Assembly (NCBI RefSeq): GCF_022496765.1
Contig: NZ_VANV01000012.1
Coordinates: 1-64,000, forward strand
Length of the DNA: 64,000 nt
DNA from: Acidaminobacter sp. JC074
Lineage (GTDB): Bacteria > Bacillota > Clostridia > Peptostreptococcales > Acidaminobacteraceae
Direction: 5' to 3'
Positions 16,379 to 25,093 of the stretch are shown piece after piece. A model generated the notes under the pieces. It saw only the letters and a program-made list of their open reading frames with translations. It had not been told where the DNA came from and made no database searches. Both the position numbers and the translations under genes were made by a program. The first letter of the stretch is position 1; each line of letters begins with the position of its first letter.

Positions 16379-17935
16379 ATGGCGGAACTTATCCAAAGGA
16401 TTAGAACCCAAATAACGACCTTCTTCCAGTCCCTAGATAGGAGAAGAAGAATTTGGCTTGCGGCAGGAGGCCTTTTTGTCGTTGCTATAGTAGCATTAAT
16501 TTTATTCTTGACCAGACCGACTTATGTCGTCCTTGCATCTGGTTTAGAATTTGATGAAATGAGTAGAATAACAACCATGCTTACTGAAAAATCTATCACC
16601 TATAGAGATGATGGCGGTAATACACTCATGGTTGATAAAAATGATTATACCAAGGCAAGAATGGCCATGGCAGTAGATGTTGGTATTTCGCAGCCAAATT
16701 ATACTTGGACGGATATGTTTAATGCATCAAGCTTGACGACCAATTCCACCATTCAGGAATCGCAGAAAACCCTGATTATGGCCAATCAGTTGGGTGATGC
16801 ACTTTCATCGCTAGAAGGTGTTTCTACAGCGACCGTTCAATTGCATATTGCTCAAAAGAGTTCTTTTGTTTTGTCTGATCCACAAGAATCAAGAGCCAGT
16901 GTTATCTTAACTTTAACTAATGAAGATGGTCTATCTAGAGACCAGATTAGTGGTATTGTCAGTTTTATTAAGGATTCCATCGAGAACCTACCTAAGGAAA
17001 ATATCTCAATTATCGATCAAACTGGTATGCCTTTAAATAAATTCAGTGAGGATTCAGATGCTTTTATGGCTTCAACCATGCAGGAACAGAAGGTTTCTAT
17101 TGAAATGCAGCTAGAGGACAAACTTGTCAAGTTCCTAGGTGCTGTTTATGGACAACCCAATGTTCGAGTGATGGTAGATGCAACTTTATTCTTTGATGAT
17201 GATACAACAACCTCAAGAACCTTTGTTCCACCTGTAGAAGGTGAAACAACAGGGATCATAAGGTCTGCATCCAAAGTTTCTGAGTCGGTTACTGCAACGG
17301 GTGCTGAAGGTGTACCGGGAACGGATTCGAATACCGATGATACGACTTATCCAACAGGCACATCGTCAGGTAGTGACATTGAAAGTGCATCAGAGACTAT
17401 TAATTACGAAATCAATGAAATCAACAGAATGTTGACAAGAGCCAAGGGAACTATTACTGATATTCAGGTAGCCCTATTGGTCAATACAGATGTTTTAGAA
17501 AACAACAATATGACAGAAGAGCAGGAACAGGATTTAATTGAACTTGTGACGACTGCTGCTGGTATTGAAACCAGAAAAGTTAATGTCATGGCAACTAAGT
17601 TCACAGACAATGAGATGGGTTATGTCACTTATGAATCAGGTGATGAACTTATTTCACCTGGCATTCCACTATGGTTGGTGGGTCTGATTGTTGGTGTTAT
17701 TGCCCTTGTTGTTATTATATTCTTTGTACTTGGACGTAGAAGAAATGCTAGAGAACGTGAAGAAGAGATTGCACGTGTACAAGCTGAAGAAGAAGCGAAA
17801 CGTCAAGAAGAACTTGAAGAAATTCAAACCAATGTTGAAGATAAATCAAGTCCTAAATATCAGATTGAGAAGTTTATCGATGCCAAACCAGAAGCGGTTG
17901 CTGCATTGTTAAGATCATGGATGATGGAAATGTAG
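16379..17935 (+). CDS. fliF: Flagellar MS-ring protein FliF
   Basis: FliF builds the membrane MS ring on which the C-ring and export gate assemble. Two membrane segments are visible, at about 25-44 (IWLAAGGLFVVAIVALILFL) and 427-447, with the periplasmic YscJ/FliF ring-building domains between them. The C-terminal cytoplasmic tail of about 70 residues ends in a FliG-binding segment (ALLRSWMMEM). The 518-residue length is normal. AAAGAGGTG precedes the ATG. Confidence 0.97.
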   Translation: MAELIQRIRTQITTFFQSLDRRRRIWLAAGGLFVVAIVALILFLTRPTYVVLASGLEFDEMSRITTMLTEKSITYRDDGGNTLMVDKNDYTKARMAMAVDVGISQPNYTWTDMFNASSLTTNSTIQESQKTLIMANQLGDALSSLEGVSTATVQLHIAQKSSFVLSDPQESRASVILTLTNEDGLSRDQISGIVSFIKDSIENLPKENISIIDQTGMPLNKFSEDSDAFMASTMQEQKVSIEMQLEDKLVKFLGAVYGQPNVRVMVDATLFFDDDTTTSRTFVPPVEGETTGIIRSASKVSESVTATGAEGVPGTDSNTDDTTYPTGTSSGSDIESASETINYEINEINRMLTRAKGTITDIQVALLVNTDVLENNNMTEEQEQDLIELVTTAAGIETRKVNVMATKFTDNEMGYVTYESGDELISPGIPLWLVGLIVGVIALVVIIFFVLGRRRNAREREEEIARVQAEEEAKRQEELEEIQTNVEDKSSPKYQIEKFIDAKPEAVAALLRSWMMEM

Positions 17936-17942
17936 GTGTAAA

Positions 17943-18953
17943 ATGGCTAAGAAAAGTGAACGTACAGGAAAACAAAAAGCGGCTATTTTGCTGATTGCCT
18001 TAGGGTCTGAAAAATCCGCTAAGATATTTTCACATCTACAGGATGATGAAATAGAAGAACTGACTCTTGAAATTGCCAATATGCAAAGAGTTACAACTGA
18101 AGAAAAGGAAGAGATACTAGAAGAATTTTATGAGATATGTCTGGCTCAAGACTTTATCTCAGAAGGTGGTATTTCTTATGCTAAGGATGTACTTGAAAAA
18201 GCAATGGGCTCACAGAAAGCTCTTGAGATCATCAACAAGCTTACAGCGTCATTACAGGTTCGTCCATTTGACTTTGTAAGAAGAACAGATGCTTCTCAGC
18301 TTTTAAACTTTATACAAAATGAACATCCGCAAACATTGGCTTTGATACTATCTTATCTAAATCCAAACCAGGCAGCGTCTATATTATCGGCCCTGCCTCA
18401 GGAAAAGCAGGCTGATGTTGCCCAAAGGATTGCCATTATGGATAGAACCTCACCTGAAGTAATCAAAGAGGTTGAACAGGTACTAGAAAGAAAGTTATCT
18501 TCTATGATGACTCAGGACTACGCTTCGACAGGTGGTATCCAGGCTATTGTTGAGATCTTATTATCCGTTGACCGTGGTACTGAGAAGTTTATTATGGAAA
18601 CACTTGAAATTCAGAAGGCTGATCTTGCAGAAGAAATCAGAAAGAGAATGTTCGTATTTGAAGACATTGTTAATCTGGATTCAGTATCTATTCAGCGTTT
18701 CATTAGAGAAATTGACAACAGTGACTTATCTGTTGCTCTTAAGGCCTCTACAGATGAAGTTAAGGAAGTTATTTATGCCAATATGTCTAAACGTATGGCA
18801 GAAATGCTTGCAGAAGATATGGAGTTCATGGGCCCTGTCCGTCTACGTGATGTAGAGGAAGCTCAACAGAAGATTGTTAATGTAATCAGAAAGCTTGAAG
18901 AAGCTGGCGAGATTATCATTGCACGTGGTGGAGGAGATGAGTTAATTGTCTAA
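17943..18953 (+). CDS. fliG: Flagellar motor switch protein FliG
   Basis: FliG is the rotor part that receives torque from MotA. It has the three FliG domains: an N-terminal FliF-binding region (KAAILLIALGSEKSAKIF), a middle domain with the EHPQ motif (QNEHPQTLALILSYL, about 121-135), and a C-terminal torque helix rich in charged residues (MFVFEDIVNLDSVSIQRF, about 236-253). The 336-residue length is typical. It overlaps fliH by eight bases. Confidence 0.98.
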   Translation: MAKKSERTGKQKAAILLIALGSEKSAKIFSHLQDDEIEELTLEIANMQRVTTEEKEEILEEFYEICLAQDFISEGGISYAKDVLEKAMGSQKALEIINKLTASLQVRPFDFVRRTDASQLLNFIQNEHPQTLALILSYLNPNQAASILSALPQEKQADVAQRIAIMDRTSPEVIKEVEQVLERKLSSMMTQDYASTGGIQAIVEILLSVDRGTEKFIMETLEIQKADLAEEIRKRMFVFEDIVNLDSVSIQRFIREIDNSDLSVALKASTDEVKEVIYANMSKRMAEMLAEDMEFMGPVRLRDVEEAQQKIVNVIRKLEEAGEIIIARGGGDELIV

Positions 18954-19722
18954 ACTGGTGAAATCTTCACAGATCATAATTGATAAAAAGAAGTACATCT
19001 TGAACAATGAGCTCTTTGTACCAAAAGAGGTTGAAGAAGAGCCTGTTCAAGAAGAGACTGCAGATGAGTCGGTAGATATTGATGAATATGCGGATGAGCT
19101 TAGGCGTATGAAAGAGGATATGCTTGAAGCTGTCAAGGTTGAAAAGGACCTTATGCTCAGTCAAGCCTTAGAAGAAAAAGATGCAATCATGAGAGATGCT
19201 TATGAACAGGCTGATAATATCAGAAGCACAACACGTCAAGAAGCATATGAAGAAGGTTTTCAAGAAGGTGTTACAAATGGTTATGGTGAAGCAACGGGCT
19301 TTATAGAAGAAGCTCTTGCTTTAAAAGACCAGTACTTCAGAAAGTATGAATCGGTAAAAGAGGATTATGAATCTGATATTACTGAAGTTATCATATCTAC
19401 TGTAGAGTCGATTTTAAACAAGCATATTGCTGAGGACTACGATCTGATCAAAGGGATTGTTGAAAAAGCCCTTGAAAAGTGTGCCTTTACAACCAACTTA
19501 GCACTTAGAGTTGCCCCTGAAGACTATGATTCAGCAGTTTCAATGAAAAAGTACATTCTGTCTCTTACAGAAAACATTGAAGACATTGAGATCAAACAGG
19601 ACAGTGCTTTGCCAAAAGGCTCTTGTATCATTGATACAGATGCTGGAAGTGTGGACTCTTCTATTCATACACAGTTTGAAAATGTAAAGAATAAATTTAT
19701 AGAGTTGTTGCAAAGTGAGTGA
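18946..19722 (+). CDS. fliH: Flagellar export regulator FliH
   Basis: FliH binds the ATPase FliI and delivers it to the export gate. The 258-residue protein is acidic with a long coiled-coil middle (about 50-125) and a C-terminal FliH/V-ATPase E-type domain (about 135-255: DITEVIISTVESILNKHI, GSCIIDTDAGSVDSS). It starts with TTG, supported by GGAGGAG nine bases upstream inside the end of fliG. It lies between fliG and fliI, as expected. Confidence 0.93.
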   Translation: MSKLVKSSQIIIDKKKYILNNELFVPKEVEEEPVQEETADESVDIDEYADELRRMKEDMLEAVKVEKDLMLSQALEEKDAIMRDAYEQADNIRSTTRQEAYEEGFQEGVTNGYGEATGFIEEALALKDQYFRKYESVKEDYESDITEVIISTVESILNKHIAEDYDLIKGIVEKALEKCAFTTNLALRVAPEDYDSAVSMKKYILSLTENIEDIEIKQDSALPKGSCIIDTDAGSVDSSIHTQFENVKNKFIELLQSE

Positions 19723-19727
19723 TAAGG

Positions 19728-21038
19728 ATGAAAGACTTATTAAATAAATACAAACATTTGGTGGACAACACCGAAATGATAAAATTCTCAGGCAGGGTTT
19801 CAAAGCTCATCGGTTTAACGATCGAGGCGAATGGCCCTGCCGTTGAAATAGGTGAAGTATGTCAGATTTATCCTTTAAAGGGTAAGAATTTCATTACGGC
19901 TGAAGTGATTGGCTTTAGAGACAATGTCGTTGTACTTATGCCTTTTGGTGAAATGACCGGTATCGGTCCGGGTTCAAAAGTAGTAGCGACTGGATCTTAT
20001 CTATCAGTAGAAGTAGGAGAAGATCTTTTAGGACGTGTTTTAGATGGCCTGGGAAAGACCATTGATGCCTACAAGGCGCCTATATTACATGCCAAATATG
20101 AAGTGGACAATGCACCGCCTAATCCTTTAACAAGGCAAAAGATTGAAGATGTTTTACCACTAGGGATTACAGCAATTGATTCCCTATTGACCACTGGTCG
20201 AGGCCAGAGGGTTGGTATCTTTGCGGGTTCTGGTGTCGGTAAATCTACTTTATTAGGGATGATTGCCAAGAACTCAACAGCTGATATCAATGTAATCGCC
20301 CTTATAGGTGAGCGTGGTCGTGAGGTAAGAGAGTTTATAGAAAATGAACTGGGCGAAGATGGTTTGAAAAAGTCTGTTGTTATTGTCGCGACTTCCGACC
20401 AACCTGCCCTTGTTAGGGTTAAAGGCGCTATGCTGGCAACTGCTGTTGCTGAGTACTTTAGAGATCACGGTAAAAATGTAGTGCTTATGATGGACTCCTT
20501 AACACGTTTTTCAATGGCTCAACGTGAAATTGGCTTAGCTGTTGGTGAACCACCTGTAACAAAGGGTTATACACCTTCTGTATTTGCCATTCTGCCTAGA
20601 CTACTAGAACGTTCTGGTAACTCGGACAAAGGTTCTATTACCGGCCTCTACACTGTATTGGTGGATGGTGATGATATGAATGAACCCATTGCAGATGCTG
20701 TGCGTGGTATCTTAGATGGCCATATTGTCTTGTCAAGAAAGCTTGCAGCAAAAGGGTATTACCCTGCCATAGATGTCTTAGAAAGTGTATCCAGAGTTAT
20801 GCCTGCGGTAGTAGATAACGATCATGTGGTTTTAGCGAGAAAAATAAAAGAGCTTCTAGCAGTTTACAATGAAGCGGAAGACTTAATTGTCATAGGGGCT
20901 TACATTCCTGGGACGGATGCTAGAATTGATGAGGCCATTGAGAAGGTGGATGCTATAAAAGACTTCTTAACACAGACGACCAAAGAACATTTTTCTTATG
21001 ATGAAACCATCGCCAAGATGAATGCTTTGCTAGGATAA
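19728..21038 (+). CDS. fliI: Flagellum-specific ATPase FliI
   Basis: FliI is the hexameric ATPase of flagellar protein export, related to the F1 beta subunit. Walker A is GSGVGKST (about 166-173), Walker B lies in NVVLMMDSLTRF, and the ERGREVREF and GYTPSVFAILPRLLERSG motifs are present. I chose the ATG at 19728; a GTG three codons earlier (19719) would overlap the fliH stop. The 436-residue length is normal. Confidence 0.97.
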   Translation: MKDLLNKYKHLVDNTEMIKFSGRVSKLIGLTIEANGPAVEIGEVCQIYPLKGKNFITAEVIGFRDNVVVLMPFGEMTGIGPGSKVVATGSYLSVEVGEDLLGRVLDGLGKTIDAYKAPILHAKYEVDNAPPNPLTRQKIEDVLPLGITAIDSLLTTGRGQRVGIFAGSGVGKSTLLGMIAKNSTADINVIALIGERGREVREFIENELGEDGLKKSVVIVATSDQPALVRVKGAMLATAVAEYFRDHGKNVVLMMDSLTRFSMAQREIGLAVGEPPVTKGYTPSVFAILPRLLERSGNSDKGSITGLYTVLVDGDDMNEPIADAVRGILDGHIVLSRKLAAKGYYPAIDVLESVSRVMPAVVDNDHVVLARKIKELLAVYNEAEDLIVIGAYIPGTDARIDEAIEKVDAIKDFLTQTTKEHFSYDETIAKMNALLG

Positions 21039-21042
21039 ATAA

Positions 21043-21492
21043 ATGAAAAAATTTGTGTTCAGATTTGAAAAAATTCTTCAAGTGAGAATTGACAAGGAAA
21101 ATGAAGTAAGAAATTTATTGGGTAAGGTTAATAAGCGCATCCTTGAAAAGGAGGAGGAGTTTAAGGGGGTTCACCTTCAATATGAAACTTTCCTGAATCA
21201 ACTCAACTCCAATATGAAGGCCGGCGTAAGAGCTGGGGATATGAGGGCTGTTGCAGCCAATAAGTCTTTCTTGATTGACAAGATGGACCAGCTTAAAAGA
21301 GAGCTGAATATCCTAATGGATGAACGAAAACGCATTCAAGGGGATTTGATTGAAGCCAATAAACAGAGAAAAATCATGGAAAAGCTTAAAGAAAAAGAAA
21401 TAGAAAAGTACAAGGCACATGAAGCGATGGAAGAAGCAAAGACTGTCGACCAAATTGTCACGTATCAAAGTACAAAAACGAAAGGTGAGTAA
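21043..21492 (+). CDS. fliJ: Flagellar export chaperone FliJ
   Basis: FliJ is a coiled-coil stalk protein that couples the FliI ATPase to the export gate and escorts rod and hook substrates. The 149 residues are almost all helical heptads, beginning KKFVFRFEKILQVRIDKE, which is the family's usual start. It follows fliI by four bases. Confidence 0.92.
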   Translation: MKKFVFRFEKILQVRIDKENEVRNLLGKVNKRILEKEEEFKGVHLQYETFLNQLNSNMKAGVRAGDMRAVAANKSFLIDKMDQLKRELNILMDERKRIQGDLIEANKQRKIMEKLKEKEIEKYKAHEAMEEAKTVDQIVTYQSTKTKGE

Positions 21493-21494
21493 GT

Positions 21495-22736
21495 ATGGCT
21501 GAAGAAAAAAAAGAAAAGAAAGGTGGCGGCCTAGTAAAGGGTATCGTAATTTTATTAATCTTTATGATTATTATACCTGCCCTTGGAATTGCTGGTTTTT
21601 ATTTTATGAATGAAACCTTCCAATATAGGATGAATGCTGCATTAACAGATTTTCCATTAGTAGGTTCATACTTTGACTCTTTGCCAACAAGGGCTGAAAA
21701 GAATGAGCAAATTAAGTCTATTGCAGAGCATTTTTTAGATATTTCTGCAGATTCTGCCGTGGACAAATTGATTATTATTAGTACAGATGACAAAACCATG
21801 TATGATGATATCGTTAAGGTCATGTATCAGATTGATCCAAACTCAACCAAGATCATTCTAGAAGATATTCGTTCTAAGCAGCTAAAGGGTGATGCGGTTT
21901 CAGCTGTCTTAGATGAAATCACTGAAGAAAGAAACCAGGAACTCGCTGCTATAGCAACTGAACTTCAGTCTATGCCTTTTTCTTCTTTAAGAGGAGAGCT
22001 TTATAAGATTCTTAATGATGGTCTGAACGGTTATAGTCGTTTGGCTAGAATTTTTGAGCAAATGGATGTTGTTAAGGCATATGAAATGTTATCTCTTTTA
22101 GACGATGTAGATGAAACAGCTGTATTAGATGCTATGGCTATGGCTTCAAGAAGTGAAATTTTGCTTGAGAAGAACAAGGATATGGCTAATACACAAAAGA
22201 TTATTTCTTTATCAGAAATCTACGCTTCTAAGGACGCAGACGAGCTTGTAGAGCTTTTAGGAAACACCTCTACTTATTCTGTAGAAGAGCTTGCCATTAT
22301 CTATAAAGAGATTGGGGTTGTTAAGACTGGAGAGATCCTAGCCATCTCTAACGACGATGCTTTAGTGAGTGATGTGATCACACAAATGAAGAATAATGAG
22401 GTCTTAAGTGTAGGGGAAGATTTAATTACAAAAGATATTCTAAAAACACTAAAGATATATAAAGATTTTGACGATAATATTAAAGAGTTAACCAATGTAT
22501 ATAAAACCATGCAACCAACGCAAGTTTCGCAGGTACTCAGTAAGATGTTAACAGATGGTGCACTACCTACAGTACATGTACTTGACGGTGGGGATGTCAT
22601 CACTATTTCAGAAGAAGATCTTGCTTATAAGATACTTGCTCAATTTGATGATAAGGTAAAGGCAGAAATCATTGGTAACTTTAATAATACCTTAGCGACT
22701 GAAGTTGCAAAGAAGCTAACGGTACCAGGATATTAG
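21495..22736 (+). CDS. MotE/YlxF-like flagellar protein, enlarged
   Basis: One N-terminal membrane helix (about 17-38, GIVILLIFMIIIPALGIAGF) anchors a long helical extracytoplasmic region. The last 90 residues (VYKTMQPTQVSQVLSKM ... LAYKILAQFDDKVKAEIIGNF) resemble the MgtE N-terminal helical repeat of the MotE/YlxF family, which is encoded between fliJ and fliK in Firmicutes. Those proteins are about 200 residues. This one has 413, with an internal region (about 60-290) that may hold further copies of the helical repeat. It is not a magnesium channel, since no channel domain is present. It probably acts near the stator or hook-rod, by analogy with MotE. Confidence 0.75.
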   Translation: MAEEKKEKKGGGLVKGIVILLIFMIIIPALGIAGFYFMNETFQYRMNAALTDFPLVGSYFDSLPTRAEKNEQIKSIAEHFLDISADSAVDKLIIISTDDKTMYDDIVKVMYQIDPNSTKIILEDIRSKQLKGDAVSAVLDEITEERNQELAAIATELQSMPFSSLRGELYKILNDGLNGYSRLARIFEQMDVVKAYEMLSLLDDVDETAVLDAMAMASRSEILLEKNKDMANTQKIISLSEIYASKDADELVELLGNTSTYSVEELAIIYKEIGVVKTGEILAISNDDALVSDVITQMKNNEVLSVGEDLITKDILKTLKIYKDFDDNIKELTNVYKTMQPTQVSQVLSKMLTDGALPTVHVLDGGDVITISEEDLAYKILAQFDDKVKAEIIGNFNNTLATEVAKKLTVPGY

Positions 22737-22747
22737 GAGGTGAATGA

Positions 22748-24169
22748 ATGAACGTAGGGGAATTGAAATTAACACCTAAGTTCTTCAATTCTCAAGGACA
22801 ACTGAATAATGATTGGTTTTTAAACGAGAATAAAAGTGAATTTGAAAATATTCTTAAAGAAAAAACTGTAAAGTGTTCAGATGTTCAGGACACCAAGTTG
22901 ATGGATGTAAAAGAAAAAACATCTGAGAAGTCTCATGAAGTCGTTAAAAAGGCTATGCAGAAGACAGAACAGAAGTTAGGTGACAAAGACCTAAAAGAAG
23001 TTACATCTAAGATCAACGAAGCCATTAAGAAAAACAAGTTTGAAAAAGAAAATGGCGATGGTGATCTGAGTCTTAAAGAATTGGAAGAGAAGATCGAGGC
23101 ACTTGAAGAGCAGATTATGGCTGAGATGGGAATAGTTGAAGAACAACCTATTCTAGAAGAAATTGCTCAGCTGATGGGCATCAGTGTAGAAGCACTGGTC
23201 GAGCAGCTAACAAGTGAAGGTGACAAAGAAGCGGTAATAGCTGAATTGGTTTCTTTAGTAGAAAACGAAGAGATTGACAGCAAACAATTGGTACAGGCTT
23301 TAAGACAAGTATTTAACAAATTAGATGCTAGTGAAAAAATTGAGTTTGAAAAAGTTGTTGAAGACTTAATTGAAAAACTACCTCAAGGGGATGTTAAAGA
23401 AGCTGTTCAGAAATTTGATGATGTTTTAGAAAATGTAATCAAACGATCTGGAGAGGGACAAGAAGTAGAGGCTCAAGTAGCTGCTGAACCAGCCAAGGAA
23501 GTTACCACTCAAACGCAAACACAAACAACACCACAGGTCAATGAAACAGAAACAGTAGAAAAACCAGTGGAAGTGCAAACTGATAGTCAGCAAACAGACC
23601 AAGATGCATCTAAAAGCAATGCTGAACCTATGATGAATGCCGAAATCAAAGTTTCATCACAAGAAGTAGAACAAAAGTTTAACGTTGAAGAACAAATCAA
23701 TATGATGAAGGCTGAATCGTCGGTAATCTCTGGTGGAAAAGAAACACCAAAAGCCATGTTATCTAGATCAGTTATGAATCAAGTGGTTCAAGGCACGAAG
23801 ATGAGTATCAACATGTCTGACCAGGGTTCAGAGATTCTTATCAAGTTAAATCCTAAAAATTTAGGTAATGTTGCACTTAAGATGGCATTTGAAAAAGGCA
23901 CACTCTTAGCACAGATTCAAGTAGAAAACCAAACTGTAAAAGGGATTATCGAATCGAACTTAGATGATTTAAAATCTGCTTTACAACAGGAAGGTTACGA
24001 AATTGGCGACTTAGATGTTTCTGTGAACAAAGAAAATACGGGTGAAGGCCAACAAGGCTTTACAGGACAAAACAAAAAACAATTTGTAAAGTTCGAAAGT
24101 TTTGAAGAAGTAGAAGAAAAAATCTTACAACAAAAAGCTAGTCAGGAAGGTATAGATTATCTCGCTTAG
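22748..24169 (+). CDS. fliK: Flagellar hook-length control protein FliK
   Basis: FliK measures hook length and switches export specificity through FlhB. The long, poorly conserved N-terminal part (1-330) is rich in Glu, Lys and Gln and has a QTQTQTT stretch. The C-terminal Flg_hook domain (about 335-430) has the typical ILIKLNPKNLGNVALKMAFE and NLDDLKSALQQEGYEIGDLDV segments. The 473-residue length fits. AGGAGGTG precedes the ATG. A second, more distant FliK-like protein is at 8912. Confidence 0.93.
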   Translation: MNVGELKLTPKFFNSQGQLNNDWFLNENKSEFENILKEKTVKCSDVQDTKLMDVKEKTSEKSHEVVKKAMQKTEQKLGDKDLKEVTSKINEAIKKNKFEKENGDGDLSLKELEEKIEALEEQIMAEMGIVEEQPILEEIAQLMGISVEALVEQLTSEGDKEAVIAELVSLVENEEIDSKQLVQALRQVFNKLDASEKIEFEKVVEDLIEKLPQGDVKEAVQKFDDVLENVIKRSGEGQEVEAQVAAEPAKEVTTQTQTQTTPQVNETETVEKPVEVQTDSQQTDQDASKSNAEPMMNAEIKVSSQEVEQKFNVEEQINMMKAESSVISGGKETPKAMLSRSVMNQVVQGTKMSINMSDQGSEILIKLNPKNLGNVALKMAFEKGTLLAQIQVENQTVKGIIESNLDDLKSALQQEGYEIGDLDVSVNKENTGEGQQGFTGQNKKQFVKFESFEEVEEKILQQKASQEGIDYLA

Positions 24170-24180
24170 GAGGTGAAAAT

Positions 24181-24621
24181 ATGGCAGCAGCTGTAACGGG
24201 TATGCTAACCGAAGCTAACATGGAAATGTTAGAAAAATATAAGAATGATGCTCAAAACAAGGCCATGCTAGAAAATCAGCAACTTGGTAAAGATGCATTC
24301 TTAAAGCTTATGATGACACAACTGGCCCATCAAGATCCATTAGAACCGCTTAACAATGAACAGATGATTTCTCAAATGGCAGAATTTACATCAGTTGAGC
24401 AGATGGGTATGATGACTGAAGCGTCAGCAAGGCAAGTTGAGCAAAATACGCAAATCATTGCAAGTTTACAATCTCTCATTGAAAAATCAGATTCTGGTAA
24501 CTCAAAGTCAGAAATTGAATCACTGATTACTAAAACTGATAGAACAATTGAGCTAAACGAACAAATACTAGAAGAGCTAAAGAAGTTGAATGCTTCTAAA
24601 GCACAGGAAGCTTATGAATAG
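24181..24621 (+). CDS. flgD: Flagellar hook assembly protein FlgD
   Basis: FlgD is the hook-cap scaffold needed for FlgE polymerisation. The diagnostic N-terminal block is present (LGKDAFLKLMMTQLAHQDPLEPL, about 36-58, then EQMISQMAEFTSVEQM). At 146 residues it lacks the C-terminal beta domains of longer proteobacterial FlgD, as is usual in Firmicutes. AGGAGGTG precedes the ATG. Confidence 0.95.
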   Translation: MAAAVTGMLTEANMEMLEKYKNDAQNKAMLENQQLGKDAFLKLMMTQLAHQDPLEPLNNEQMISQMAEFTSVEQMGMMTEASARQVEQNTQIIASLQSLIEKSDSGNSKSEIESLITKTDRTIELNEQILEELKKLNASKAQEAYE

Positions 24622-24630
24622 GTGATGACG

Positions 24631-25017
24631 ATGACTAAAGTTGATATGAATCAAATGATTCAGAAAACCAAACTGAATCCAAATCAGCAAAATAAAATAA
24701 AGCAGAATCGTCCTCAAGGACAATCTTTCCAAGATGTTTTATCTAAAGTTAAATCTTCTAGCGATGAAGTGAAACTTTCAAAACATGCAAAGGCAAGACT
24801 AGAGCAAAGAAATATCTCTTTAACTGAAGCTGATATGAAGAAAATCGATGAAGCTATTGATAAAGCAGACAAAAAAGGGATTAAAGATGCATTAATCTTA
24901 ATGGACAACAAGGCATTTGTTGCTAACATTAAAAACAAGACAATCATTACTGCATCTACAAATGAACAACTAAAGGAAAATGTTTTTACAAATATTGATG
25001 GCGCTGTGATAGTATAG
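24631..25017 (+). CDS. TIGR02530-type flagellar operon protein
   Basis: A small protein of a family found between flgD and flgE in Firmicute flagellar operons. The core KLSKHAKARLEQRNISLTEADMKKIDEAI (about 50-78, shortened) and the ending IITASTNEQLKENVFTNIDGAVIV match that family's pattern of an SxHAxxRLxxRxI motif. Its function is unknown, possibly hook assembly. I chose the ATG at 24631, which has AGGTG at a six-base spacing; two earlier starts (24622, 24625) overlap that site. A 76-base gap with the flgE ribosome site follows. Confidence 0.85.
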   Translation: MTKVDMNQMIQKTKLNPNQQNKIKQNRPQGQSFQDVLSKVKSSSDEVKLSKHAKARLEQRNISLTEADMKKIDEAIDKADKKGIKDALILMDNKAFVANIKNKTIITASTNEQLKENVFTNIDGAVIV

Positions 25018-25093
25018 GCTGGACCTTATGGAAGCCTAGTGAATCATCCGAATGATGATACACAACACAGTATAATTTTCAGGAGGTCAAATT

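Noticed and set aside
19719..19727. GTG start for fliI
   Set aside because: It overlaps the fliH stop and has no well-placed ribosome site. The ATG at 19728 gives the usual FliI N-terminus.
21495..22736. Magnesium transporter MgtE
   Set aside because: Only the helical N-terminal-type module is similar. There is no CBS pair and no channel domain, and it sits between fliJ and fliK.
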